Assembly: GCA_009823505.1 (NCBI GenBank)
Contig: VZQC01000373.1
Coordinates: 580,790-644,789 of the forward strand
DNA from: Rhizomys pruinosus
Lineage: Eukaryota; Chordata; Mammalia; Rodentia; Spalacidae
Direction of reading: 5' to 3'
DNA: 64,000 bases
The notes beneath the pieces were generated by a model. That model ran no database searches. It saw only the letters and a list, made by a program, of their open reading frames with translations, and was not told the origin of the DNA. Shown piece after piece: positions 13,601 to 21,530 of the stretch (within the stretch, counting starts at the first letter, position 1; every line of letters begins with the position of its first letter). Both the position numbers and the translations under genes were made by a program.

Positions 13601-16600
13601 CAGTTGCTAAAGTGCCTGACCAGTATGCACAGAACCTGGGGTTCAGTCACCAGCACTACATAAAACCAGTCTTAGTGGCTCGTGCCTATACTTTTAGCAC
13701 TCAGAAGACAGAGGGAGGAGGATCAAAAATTCAAGGTAATCCTCAGCTACATAACCTGGCCTCTATGAGACTGTCTCCAAAAAAGCCTAAAATTAATCAT
13801 AAAGTTGTGCTTCCTGGGGGACTCAGAGTGAAGCAGATCCTTGATAGGCAAGACAGAGAATAGTAACTCTACGAAGATCCCTGCACTTCTCACGTCAACA
13901 TCTAAGATGGCCAACTTCCAGGTTCATCTTTCTCTCCAGGACAAAGACTTAGTGGACTTTTTCCACTGCAACTTCAATAGGACTTTCAAATCTGCCCTGG
14001 TAAGGAAGGAGTGCCCATGGGGAACCAATCAGCTCCTCTTTGTCGGGATGAGCCAACTCCCTACTGAAGGAAACAGAACTTATTTCACCCACAAGCATGA
14101 AGAAGCTTTGGCTCTGCCAGACAAACTCAGAATTCAGATTTCCCAGTCTGGATTCCATCCCTACCATCCCTACTGGGGGAATCTATTTCATTGGGTGTCG
14201 TGCATGCGCACGTGGCCCTGCAACCCAGACAACCTCACCATGACAGCACCATTATGGATATAATAATAGAAAGACAAATATAGGCAACAAACTAAAAAGC
14301 TCAAAACATACTTATAAATAAATGTATATATATATGTGTGTGTAATGATAAAATATGCATTATCTTTAAAAATCAATGGAAATCTATTGAGAGTTACTTT
14401 TTTTTTAATTGTATTTTTTTTTTTATTTTTTTTTTAAAGTGACAGTACTTCATGCATACACTCATAAATAAGGTCTAATAAATAAATTTGGTGATGACAC
14501 TTTATAAAGGTTGTCCTGAGCATAGGCACATGCATTGCAATCATACATAGATTTTAATATGTAACTGTTTAACCATATCATACACATGCACACATTTATC
14601 CACACATTCCTTCAAAAGATTTTATCCTAGTGGTTGTACTGAACAGTCACATGCATTGGAAAAAACACCTTTAGAAATATTATTTAAGCTGGGCGTGGTG
14701 GCGCACGCCTTTAATCCTAGCACTTGGGAGGCAGAGGCAGGCGGATCTTTGTGAGTTCAAGGCCAGCCTGGTCTACAGAGTGAGTTCCAGGACAGCTGAG
14801 GCTACAGGGAGACCCTATCTCAAAAAGACCAAAAAAAAGAAATATTATTTAAAACATGGATGGTCTAATTAGTTGTACTGCCAAGGCTGAGATGATGTCT
14901 TGCACCTTTGGTTCTAAAACTATGAACTTATTGAAATACTTTAACAAGTGATGGAAAACAGAATTATATATACAATAATTAAAGAACTGACAATATCAAA
15001 GGTACTTAGGTTGTTTCATTGAAGGGAAGAGATTGCAGGGGAAGCCATGTGCCACTGTCCAAGTACCAGAGTAGGAATGAATCCAGGGATTTTTAAAATG
15101 GTCTCTGGTCAGAAGGACGGTGGCACAGCATAGGAGAAAAAGAAAACATCTGTTAGTGAACCTGTAAGGGTCAAAAATCAGGTCTTCAGACATCTGGAAA
15201 TAAGAAAAGAAAAACTTGAAAAGAAAATTTTTTTTAATTTATTTTTTTTATTTTTAAGGGATTCTACAATATAATGACACAGTTGTTTGTAGATAACATT
15301 GATGTTACTCAGTATGTCATACAATTAGGTAATGAAAAAAATTTTTTTTTTAGTTGTAATACCTTGGGAAAAAAAATTTGGCCATTAACTCTGAACAATG
15401 GGAAAATCCATTTTTAGTGTAAAGTTGTCCATTGTCATCCAAGGCTGTGGAACCATTAATTGCAATTGTAACATTTACACAGAATCATTTAGAGTTTAAG
15501 ACATCTACTTAGGTGGAAACAGCCTATATGCCCATACTGTGCTTTGCAGCACAGGCTGTGTGTGTATGCCTGTACAGGATGGCAGATGGGGCAGGCAGGA
15601 AAATCTGGTGGCTTGCGTATATTACCTACTAAATTGAGAAATGAGAATAAATTTATTGTTAATGGAAAAATCAAAAGGTCCCAGCAAAGTGAAAGGTTAC
15701 TGCCTGAGTCAAAAGCTGGATGCAGGTGGGGCAGGGTGTGGTCAACACATCTTAATCTCAGATACAGAGGCTTGTATCCAGAAGCAGACAAAAAAAAAAA
15801 AAAATGGATTTCTGAATAAAATGGGGTTTATAAAGAAAAAAACACGGAAATGGAAAAGACTTAGAACATGGCATTTATTGTTATAAGGGCCGATGTACAT
15901 TCAGGCTTCCTGCCATGTGGTCTAGACAGAGTGGTTGTGGCTCAGCGGAAATGGGGCAGCCTCAAGTTGGTGGCTGAGGAATGGGCGTGGCCGCCGCTCC
16001 TGTTTCTGTTTGAAAAGTGGCGGCAGGGCATGGTGGTGCATGGTGGGTGTAAATCGCATGGCAGGGCAGCTGCGTGGCAGGCTGGGGAGAGGAGAAGAGA
16101 GAGCTGTAGGAAGAAAGTAAAGTTTTTTAGCCTCCAAAGAAAGATGAATGGAGTGGAGGAACTGCGTCCTCTAACGGGAGGCTACAAATGAAGGGGGAGA
16201 ATCAGAGATCTGTAGGAAGGAAGGATTTTTTAGACTCAAAACATGTCTGAGGACTTACGTCCGCCCTAGTGTCAGGGGTGCTGGCCAGAGACTCCAGGTC
16301 CACAAGACCAATTGGTGCCCCCCCCCCATGNAGTTCTCAGCCGCCATGTGCTGCTGGGGATTCCGAGACCCGGTCCTCTGTAAAGCAGTGGTGTAAGCTT
16401 AACCGCTACGGCTATCTCTCAGCCCCAAGAACTTACTTTTAAATAAGTGTGTATTAATATTGAACTACTTAGAGGAAGAAATAAAATGTAATTTTCACTT
16501 TAGTCTCCACTTAAATTCGAAAGAAATACTTTCTCCACTGGGACACTACTCTGGCCACAGCTCCTCTTGCCTCCAGCACTCATGTTCACCTTCCTGCCCT

Positions 16601-18353
16601 CCCCTCCTTGTTTGGGGAGTGTCTCTTGATACTGAACCTATCATAATCTGAGTTGGGGCTGAAATGACCTGGAGCCCTAACAGAGGAGAGCCTTAGTGGT
16701 GTGGCATTTTTGTGGCCCTGACCACACTTAGACACAGTTCCTAAACTACTGCCATGTCAAAGAAAATTCTCACAGAAATGACCCCTGTTCTTATTCCCCT
16801 ATGTGCACAGTTTCCCTCTGAGTACTATAAATTAAATGATTATTCTACCCCATTGTACATATTACTACATTTTTTTGCATTAAGCTGAACTTTGTTGACA
16901 TTGACACAGTATTCAGGTTCAATGGTGCTGGAGCTGGGATGGCTGGCTGTGAGCTGGGAATAGGAAATGTTTGTACATGGTAGGAACCCACATATACAGC
17001 CACACACCTTGTATTCTGGAATTGTTTTCACCCTCCTTGTCATGAGGAGTGATCTCTGTTTCCCATAGTTCCTCCTGTGCCTCATTTTCACTGTATTTTT
17101 CCTTAACTTTTCACACAGTTTGGGGAATGTGATTCCTCACAGATTTATAGGAGAAGACAAATTTTGTATTAATTAGATAACTTAAATAGGTTCTGAAAGG
17201 ATCCAGAGGGTTAAAATTTAAAATAAGATCATAGGGGCTGGAGAGATAGCCTAGAGTTAAGAGCGGGACTGATCTTGCAGCTAGACCTGGGTTCTCACCA
17301 GCACCCACATGGACCTAAGAACCGTCTGCAACTCCATTCCCAGGAGAACTCCCAGTTCCAGGGAATCCGAGACCCTCTTCTGACACCTCCACAGCACTAT
17401 TGCACGACACGGTGCACAGACCTACATGCAGACAGTTAACATTCATACACATGAGAAAAATAAAATAAAAAATTATTAAAAGTTAAAAATATATATAAGT
17501 AAACAAGGCCCTACGGACACAGAGTTCTCACACCGCAAACAGGTTGCCGAGGATTTGAAGTTGGTAACGTGACGAGAACATTCAGGGACTACCTGACGTC
17601 TATACTTATTGCAAAATTAAATTTCATAAATAAAAAATAAACAAATCCATCCAAAACATGGTTAACACGTGTATATTAGAAGCCATTTCGTAGTATATTC
17701 AAGTTTATTGGCCTCCACTCAACCAACCCAGTTTGGAAGCCCCTAGCTTAGAAAAAGGGCTTCTTGGCCAGGCATGGTGCGCAAACGCTTTAATCCCAGC
17801 ACTCTGAGGCACGGCGAGTCGATTCGTGAGTTCGCGAGTAGGCCAGTATGGTCTACAGAGTGAGGTCCAGGACAGCTGCGGCCACAGGGAGACCCTGTCT
17901 CAAAAATACCAAAAAAGGGGGGATTCTTATAATCTTGTACCAGCTGTCCCAGGCTTGGGTGAGAGCCCAGTGGCAGTTCCTCCCATCCCAGATATAGTTT
18001 CCTTGTCTGTAAAGTGAAGCATTAAATGAAGCTCTAAATTCATCCTTAATTTTACAGAGCACTCAGTAGGCCTAAGATTTAGACAAATCTAACACATCAC
18101 TGAATCCTTAGGCTACTGGAATAAATAACCATCCGCTGTCTTAGGCAAACACAAATTGTCCTAATCTCATTAAGATTTTCCCAGATATTTTACCATTCAC
18201 AAGTAATATGCTGAAGATTCAAAACCAAGTTGCATTTCTAGTAACTGCTATCCAGTAGAAGTCTGCATCACAGCATATTAAGCTAAGAAGGTTTTTGGTT
18301 TTTGGGTTTTTTTACTATTCCTGCCTTTCTGTATGAAATCAGTTACCTACCAT
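737..18353 (-). CDS. Msmb: Msmb, beta-microseminoprotein (PSP94), complete four-exon gene
   Basis: Spliced coding segments on the minus strand are 18351-18353, 6789-6894, 5243-5345 and 737-866, which join in frame to 113 codons (human MSMB has 114). All three introns are GT-AG (donors gtaggt, gtaagt, gtaagt; acceptors gcag, ccag, acag). Residues 1-20 form a typical signal peptide beginning MKVLLGSLVILA and ending SCNA. The 93-residue mature chain starts QCY and has ten cysteines in the family pattern, including the CTC and CC motifs and a C-terminal SWIL like human SEWII. N-glycosylation sequons NST and NCT are present. The family is a small, disulfide-rich secreted protein abundant in prostate and seminal fluid and evolves quickly. 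No frameshift or stop is seen. Intron 1 (11.5 kb) holds a suspect duplication across the N at 9487, but no exon is affected. Human MSMB has NCOA4 downstream, which would lie off the left edge here. Confidence 0.9.
1460..1605 (+). repeat. Old B1-like SINE
   Basis: Degenerate B1 body (gctgggtattgtggctcac and later gaggcagtctaggttacac) ending in an A-rich tail. It is too diverged to subtype. It lies in Msmb intron 3. Confidence 0.5.
1858..1940 (+). repeat. ID-type SINE
   Basis: tRNA-derived head with a B-box-like gggttcaatc motif followed by an A-rich tail. It matches the rodent ID family. Confidence 0.55.
1995..2222 (+). repeat. B4 (RSINE1) SINE
   Basis: An ID-like head (gtaggtagagtgcttg ... 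caatccccagtgg) is fused to a B1-like second half (aagaccaacctatagaagaccctatctc), the B4 structure. It lies in Msmb intron 3. Confidence 0.6.
2230..3000. other. Msmb intron 3 sequence, no recognised element
   Basis: AT-rich intronic DNA. A stretch at about 2626-2690 weakly resembles the head of a B3 SINE, but no tail or target duplication could be found. Confidence 0.4.
3012..3050. repeat. (TA)n microsatellite
   Basis: Alternating AT run with short interruptions (atatatcc, atgtatata). Confidence 0.8.
3449..3632 (-). repeat. B1 SINE with GTTTT-rich tail
   Basis: B1 on the minus strand: tttttgagacagggtctcc ... tgcctctgcctcccaagtg ... aggcatgtgccacc. The (GTTTT)n at 3449-3489 is its expanded A-rich tail. 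Confidence 0.85.
3645..3825 (+). repeat. URR1-like rodent repeat, 3' fragment
   Basis: Contains cccacagtgggctggg, a run ending taagaaaatgcttcacagac, and gtgtcaggttgacac near its end. It is related to the longer element at 12145-12545. URR1 is my best assignment from recall. Confidence 0.5.
3995..4175 (+). repeat. B3-like SINE, 3' part
   Basis: The motifs caaaccccagaactcattg and tcttccggcctccacatgc, followed by CA-rich sequence and an AAT-rich tail, match the 3' half of B3/B2 SINEs. Confidence 0.55.
4180..4527. other. Msmb intron 3 stretch, no recognised element
   Basis: C/T-biased intronic DNA with no open frame, SINE or LTR signature that I can identify. Confidence 0.4.
4529..4625. repeat. 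(GATA)n microsatellite
   Basis: Near-perfect gata repeat with interruptions (ggat, acag) at both ends. Confidence 0.9.
4672..4877 (-). repeat. B2 SINE
   Basis: Minus-strand B2 ending in ccatctctccagccc (complement of ggctggagagatgg), with the Pol III B-box region and the tail ttttatgtgtatgaatgtac. Confidence 0.85.
5050..5160 (+). repeat. Very old B1-like fragment
   Basis: Weak B1 similarity (ggggaaactgaggcattgg ... cccaggagtttaaggacag ... gattctgtctgaaa). It lies just downstream of Msmb exon 3. Confidence 0.35.
5243..5345 (-). CDS. Msmb: Msmb exon 3 (central cysteine-rich segment)
   Basis: The acceptor ttccag is at 5346-5351 and the donor gtaagt at 5237-5242. The exon completes a split Glu codon, then encodes CKDSDGNTHPVNSTWEKDC followed by a CTC and a CC motif. 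This aligns with human MSMB KCMDLKGNKHPINSEWQ and onward. It ends in phase 2 of a split Lys codon. Confidence 0.92.
5880..6098 (-). repeat. B4 SINE
   Basis: Minus-strand B1-like part (aaggctggccttgaacttc ... agggattacaagtatac) followed by an ID-like part (gggacccagggttccctac ... aggtgagccacagctatag). Confidence 0.6.
6100..6230 (-). repeat. B1 SINE, truncated
   Basis: Minus-strand B1 core from tttttgagacggggtctcc to cctctgcctcctgagtaac. The head is missing. Confidence 0.7.
6371..6445 (+). repeat. ID SINE
   Basis: Starts ggggctagagatgtagctc, the canonical ID head. Its tail is lost in a C-rich run. Confidence 0.6.
6789..6894 (-). CDS. Msmb: Msmb exon 2 (signal peptide and mature N-terminus)
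   Basis: The acceptor is cag at 6895-6897 after a pyrimidine tract; the donor gtaagt is at 6783-6788. The exon encodes 35 codons plus one base, from residue 2 of the signal peptide through QCYVQPLEILPGQEIV. An in-frame ATGATGCAG just upstream (6903-6895) overlaps the acceptor and is treated as intron, because the TATA-driven exon 1 supplies the start. Confidence 0.9.
7079..7206 (+). repeat. B1 SINE
   Basis: From gctgggcatggtggcatat through gaccctgtctcaaaaaataa. Slightly diverged, with a full head and tail. Confidence 0.85.
7256..8535 (-). mobile_element. L1 ORF2 fragment, first copy (interrupted by a solo LTR)
   Basis: Minus-strand L1 with a diverged ORF2 reverse-transcriptase region. The segment reading SLDAEK-FDKIQ on the minus strand is visible in the second copy at 9488. 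A solo LTR sits inside at 7621-7970. From 7256 to about 8425 it is nearly identical to 9488-10640. This copy continues as L1 to about 8535, where it meets the T-tail of a B1. Confidence 0.8.
7621..7970 (+). mobile_element. Solo LTR inserted in L1, first copy
   Basis: A 350-bp element begins TGTTAGG and ends TTCTCA, flanked on both sides by CTCTG (7616-7620 and 7971-7975). Removing it restores the L1 reading (gcacctctg to ttcatcaggg). The TG...CA ends and 5-bp target duplication fit an ERVL/MaLR-class LTR. It contains a TTTAAAAGG TATA-like box and ATTAAA downstream. Orientation is inferred from these signals. Confidence 0.8.
8543..8693 (-). repeat. B1 SINE (copy lacking its left target duplication)
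   Basis: Same B1 as at 13167, followed on the right by the same gacacaggcattttt. On the left its T-tail abuts L1 instead of the matching duplication. This marks the breakpoint of a deletion relative to the copy at 13 kb. Confidence 0.85.
8992..9197 (+). repeat. B4 SINE, first copy
   Basis: An ID-like head (aagatggctcagttgctaaa ... ggggttcggtcacc) is joined to a B1-like half ending gagactgtctcc. Duplicated at 13580-13785. Confidence 0.65.
9487..9487. other. Assembly join (single N) in Msmb intron 1
   Basis: A lone n separates the end of block Y (copy 1) from the start of the second L1/LTR copy. Both flanks are repeated elsewhere in the intron. Confidence 0.9.
9488..10765 (-). mobile_element. 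L1 ORF2 fragment, second copy
   Basis: Same L1 as at 7256, again carrying the LTR. The minus strand reads a recognisable reverse-transcriptase block (ISLDAEKIFDKIQ) before stops. It diverges from copy 1 after about 10640, where it runs into L1 sequence that copy 1 lacks. Confidence 0.8.
9849..10199 (+). mobile_element. Solo LTR inserted in L1, second copy
   Basis: Same LTR as at 7621, with the same TG...CA ends and CTCTG target duplication at the same L1 position. The two are therefore copies of one insertion, not independent insertions. Confidence 0.8.
10766..12144. other. Msmb intron 1, mostly single-copy sequence
   Basis: No SINE, LTR or L1 signature recognised. Short open frames at 11332-11658 (+) and 11655-11957 (-) have no recognisable domain, and I do not call them genes. 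This segment is absent from the shorter allele-like copy at 7.2-9.5 kb. Confidence 0.5.
12145..12545 (+). mobile_element. URR1-like rodent interspersed repeat
   Basis: Contains ttacttttctgttgctctg, gaccaaaagccacttgggg, aagtcagggcaggaactc, cccacagtgggctgg and gggtgtgtcaagttaac in the order of a common rodent repeat. I believe it is URR1 (hAT-like DNA transposon). Confidence 0.6.
12757..12830 (+). repeat. B1 fragment
   Basis: The B1 head only (gcccagtgtgatggcacatg ... gggaggtagaggtggg). The rest is missing. Confidence 0.5.
13167..13312 (-). repeat. B1 SINE with target-site duplication
   Basis: Minus-strand B1 flanked by gacacag-cattttt on both sides with one mismatch. Confidence 0.9.
13580..13785 (+). 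repeat. B4 SINE, second copy
   Basis: Same ID plus B1 fusion as at 8992. Confidence 0.65.
13841..14263 (+). other. Unassigned open frame (140 codons) in Msmb intron 1
   Basis: An open frame with an internal ATG giving MANFQVHLSLQDKDLVDFF, antisense to Msmb. It has no signal peptide, membrane segment or domain that I recognise, and no retrocopy poly(A) or splice context. The first 79 codons also occur at 9251-9486, cut by the N. It could be part of an unrecognised repeat. I do not call it a gene. Confidence 0.2.
14398..14440. repeat. T-rich low-complexity tract
   Basis: Poly(T) runs broken by aa and attgta. Confidence 0.8.
14688..14837 (+). repeat. Young B1 SINE with 15-bp target duplication
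   Basis: Full B1 (gctgggcgtggtggcgcac ... tctcaaaaagacc) flanked by AGAAATATTATTTAA at 14673-14687 and 14838-14852. The perfect duplication shows a recent insertion. Confidence 0.95.
14853..16330. other. Msmb intron 1, unassigned
   Basis: AT-rich with poly(T) near 15225-15255 and 15343, and an A run at 15790. The part from 15890 to 16330 is GC-richer and purine-rich, ending in a C-run before the N. A 65-codon minus frame at 14996-15193 has a hydrophobic stretch (CFLFLLCCATVLL) but no recognised family. No gene is called. Confidence 0.4.
16331..16331. other. Assembly join (single N)
   Basis: A lone n after a C homopolymer. The sequence to its right begins in mid-B2. Confidence 0.9.
16332..16427 (-). 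repeat. B2 SINE, truncated at the N
   Basis: Minus-strand B2 head half (cgccatgtgctgctgggga ... tatctctcagcccc) with several small indels relative to other B2 copies here. Confidence 0.75.
16430..17234. other. Msmb intron 1, no recognised element
   Basis: Single-copy-looking sequence. No open frame with a recognisable product. Confidence 0.4.
17235..17475 (+). repeat. B2 SINE
   Basis: Full-length B2 from ggggctggagagatagcc to the AAATAAA tail, with scattered small deletions. Confidence 0.85.
17764..17918 (+). repeat. B1 SINE
   Basis: ggccaggcatggtgcgcaa ... gaccctgtctcaaaaatacc, with several short indels. Confidence 0.85.
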
Positions 18354-18400
18354 TGTGACAAGTGGGACTCCTTACAGGCAGGTTTCTCCAGAAAGTCTCA
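18351..18400 (-). CDS. Msmb: Msmb exon 1 (5' UTR plus ATG)
   Basis: The last three bases of the exon (18353-18351) are ATG, followed directly by the donor gtaggt, so the exon contributes one codon in phase 0. This is exactly what exon 2 needs. The transcription start is inferred at about 18400 from the TATA box at 18425-18430. The 5' UTR is therefore about 47 nt. Confidence 0.75.
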
Positions 18401-18424
18401 GCAACCTCCAGTACCAGATCCACA

Positions 18425-18430
18425 TTTATA
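18425..18430 (-). promoter_or_regulatory. Msmb TATA box
   Basis: TATAAA on the minus strand, about 72 nt upstream of the ATG at the end of exon 1. It places the start of transcription near 18400. This agrees with the known TATA-containing MSMB promoter. Confidence 0.7.
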
Positions 18431-18764
18431 CAGTGAGAGTGGCCACACATTCAATATCCTTGGGAAAATAATGTATGTGCCAAGAGCACACCAAGTATTT
18501 ACAGAAGGTTGATAATCAACAGGAAACTGTGGCTCGCGATGATTATCAGGTTTCCAGGTCCCCACCCTAACCATGTGTTTATCTTTCTCAACCTTTAATA
18601 TGCTATTATCCTTGGTCTAAAGATCTAGCAGGAAAGAACCTTCCCTCATGAGTGTTCAGCCTACCCTGGGCTGATTGCTAGATGCATGTTCTTGCATGAT
18701 TCATACACAAAGATATATAGGTCAAGAATATGAATCACAGCAGCCAAATGCTAAAGCTGGGTTT

Positions 18765-18964
18765 ATTTTAAAAAATATTTATTATTTTTATTTTATGTAT
18801 ATGAGTATATTGCCTGCATGTGTGTAAGTACACCCATGTCATCTGGATCACCTGGAACTATAGTTAGGGACAGTTCTTACGTGCCATGTGGGTGCTGCTA
18901 ATCAAACCCAGATCTTTTGCAAGAACAGTCAGGGCTATTAACTGCTGAGCCATCTCTCTAGGCC
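18765..18964 (-). repeat. B3 SINE
   Basis: Minus-strand B3: tttatgtatatgagtatattg ... ccatgtgggtgctgctaatc ... ctgagccatctctctaggcc. It lies 330 bp upstream of the Msmb TATA box. Confidence 0.75.
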
Positions 18965-19913
18965 CCTGAAGCTGGGTATTGTCAAGTTATTATTAGTTTT
19001 ATAATGTTTTATAATCCTGTCAGGCCAGCAAAGGCTGGCGCTGAGGTCCAGGAGGCCCTGCCCTTAGGATCTTATATGAGAAAGCAGAAATGCGCCAAGC
19101 CATCTCCATGGTATGGGAGAGTAGCAGCCATTAGCCTACGTTTCCCTTCCCAAGACACATGGCTCAGACCACTTTAACTTCTAAAACTTTTCTTTAACCA
19201 TTAGTCTATACTCTGCTTCCCTAGAAAACCTTCCTTCTCATTCTTCAAGAATGACCTCCTATACAGGAAAACTATATTGAGTTTCCTTTAAAAAATGAAA
19301 AGTAGTATAAATTATACCAATTTGTTTTTTTAAGGCTTGGTCAAGGAAGTGAGGTGTGCAATAAGGTAGCAAACACCCAATTGTGTTTTTATGAGGTAAG
19401 AGAATCCATCAAATTTTTCCACCCATCAGATTGTTTTTGCTGATGGACTGAATTCTTGAATATTTGTGAATTCATAATAGAATCATGCCCGTAATAAATA
19501 CTCTTAGGGGTTTTTTTCTTGGTGTTTTTTAAATAAAGACATTCCCGAATGCCTTCTTTCTCAGTCATCCTGATGGGATAAATTTCTCTCTATATAAGCT
19601 GTATTTATTTAACTATTCTATAAGACCATCGAGTGCCTGTTAAAGCCTTTAAATAGTTCTGACTTTTCTCTTCATCATTGTTGAATGGCATAAGGTAGCC
19701 TTGCAGTTAGGATGCACCCAGCAAGCTGCACCCACACATGATGTGTTGGGATGAGGGACCCAAAAAAAGGTGCCTTCAATCAGGTCCTCATCCCTTGACT
19801 GGTGTGAAGAAAGAAGTCCTCTCCTTCCCAAGAGACCATCACATAGAGGTTCAGGGAGGAAACTCTGACCCCATGTTCTTACTGTTTTACATATGCCAGG
19901 AAAATATTTGCCC
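18965..19913. other. Intergenic DNA upstream of Msmb
   Basis: No transposon signature or convincing gene. Mixed AT-rich sequence. Confidence 0.4.
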
Positions 19914-19979
19914 AAAAAGGAAGGAAAAAAGGAAAGAAAAAGAAAGGAAGAAAGAAGAAAGAAAGGAAGGAAGGAAGGA

Positions 19980-20021
<42 letters not shown>

Positions 20022-20022
20022 G
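19914..20022. repeat. (GAAA)n / GGAA purine tract
   Basis: About 110 bp of almost pure purine ending in a perfect aaag run. Confidence 0.9.
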
Positions 20023-20499
20023 TCTTAACATGACAAATACCAAACTACCTTAGAAACAAGTGTTAGTGACAGCCAGTTTAATGTCAGCAACCTTCTTGTC
20101 TGCAGTCCTGTTTCAAAACCATTTCATGTACAGTACTGAGGTGAGCTTATAACTTGAAAGGTGAACATTTTTAGGGTTAAAAACAAAACTAATATAAATG
20201 TTTTTAAAAGATTTAGAGTTCTATTTCTAGACATGCTACTAGTTTAGTTACCTTGAGCTTTATATTTGAAAAGCTTTTTAGATCTTGCTGTATTTACAGC
20301 ACATGCTTAAGATGGATGTGGTAAATAAAGCTTTCTTTAAAGAAGTTTCAAGAAAAAAAATGAGAAATAGAACTACTATATGATCCAGAAATCCCATCCT
20401 GAGAGACATCTACACTCCTGTGTTATTGCACCACTAGTTACAATATCCAAGTCATGGCGTCCACCTGTGTCTGGTAACTGATGAACTAAGAATATGCAG

Positions 20500-20648
20500 C
20501 TACAGGGCACGGTGGTGTAGTGCACAATTTTAATCTCAGCACTCAGGAGACAGAGGCAGGTAGATATCTGTGAGATCAAGGCCAGGCTGGTCTATATAGT
20601 GAGATCTGGGACAGCTGGGACTGTAGGGAGACCCTATCTCAAAAAGAA
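20500..20648 (+). repeat. B1 SINE with (GGAA)n tail
   Basis: Diverged full B1 ending gaccctatctcaaaaag, followed by its expanded tail. Confidence 0.8.
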
Positions 20649-20720
20649 AAAAGGAAGGAAGGAAGGAAGGAAGGAAGGAAGGAAGGAAGGAAGGAAGGAA
20701 GGAAGGGAGGGAAGGAAGGC
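20649..20720. repeat. (GGAA)n microsatellite
   Basis: Perfect aagg repeats that grew from the B1 tail. Confidence 0.9.
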
Positions 20721-20721
20721 A

Positions 20722-20995
20722 GGCTGGGCATGTAGCTTACTTGGTGGAACATTTGTCTAGCATGTCCAAAGCCCTGGATGGACCTTCAGAAGGGCATAAA
20801 ACTGGGTAATATCTTATCCTACAAAGTGCTTGAATTTACAAGCACGAGGACATTACATAAAAACTCTGTGCATTGTAGTGCACAAGTCTAATCCCAGCAC
20901 TGGGCAAGATAAAAGAGATGCCAGCCAGCCAGACAGCCTAGTCTTCGTGAGCCCAAGACCAGTGAGAAGTCTTGTCTAAAAACTCAAGAACTGAC
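20722..20995 (+). repeat. ID/B4 SINE, split
   Basis: An ID-like head at 20722-20800 and a B1-like part at 20865-20990. The halves are separated by about 65 bp. Confidence 0.5.
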
Positions 20996-21024
20996 ACCTG
21001 AGATTGACCTCTGGACTCCATATC

Positions 21025-21026
<2 letters not shown>

Positions 21027-21078
<52 letters not shown>
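21027..21078. repeat. (CA)n microsatellite
   Basis: About 26 uninterrupted CA units. Confidence 0.95.
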
Positions 21079-21079
<1 letters not shown>

Positions 21080-21169
21080 ACCATTGTGGTATACCCCTAT
21101 GATGCCAGCACTCAGGATGCGGAAGCAGGAAGATTAAGCATTTAAGCAATGTAAACATGTAAAAACATG

Positions 21170-21530
21170 ACAAGGGGACTCTAAGTAGACATTGCCAGAG
21201 CCCTTCCCTGCACCTCCCACTCTCTGTACTAACAAAATGGCTTGGCACTTGTGACCCTGTGTCTAGGGCTTTTCCCTGAGTCTGCCTTCCTCTAAGCCAC
21301 CAGGACCACATGGCTGGAAGCAACCTGTGGCTTATGAACCCTGACTCCAGGTAAACACTCCCAGAGTCTTCTAAGTCCACCACACTCTTCACTGCCAGGA
21401 TACCTTGGCTCCTTCAACTCCAATTCTAGGTAGACACTCTCAGAGCCCTTCTCCAGTCATTCTTGCTTTCAGGACTTCTTAGCTCTGACTTGACCCCAGG
21501 TGGACACTCCCAAAGTCCTTCTTCCTGTTA
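21170..21530 (+). repeat. Degenerate ~75-bp tandem units
   Basis: The block ggtagacactcccagag-cttct recurs in varied form near 21184, 21350, 21428 and 21500, about 72-78 bp apart for the last three. It resembles promoter monomers of rodent L1 and lies upstream of L1 sequence, but I could not prove a link. Confidence 0.4.

Larger units (their letters stand above)
13167..14076 (+). repeat. Duplicated intronic block Y, second (complete) copy
   Basis: Matches 8543-9486 base for base over most of its length. Here the B1 is framed on both sides by its target duplication (gacacagacattttt and gacacaggcattttt), so this copy keeps the ancestral arrangement. Confidence 0.85.
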
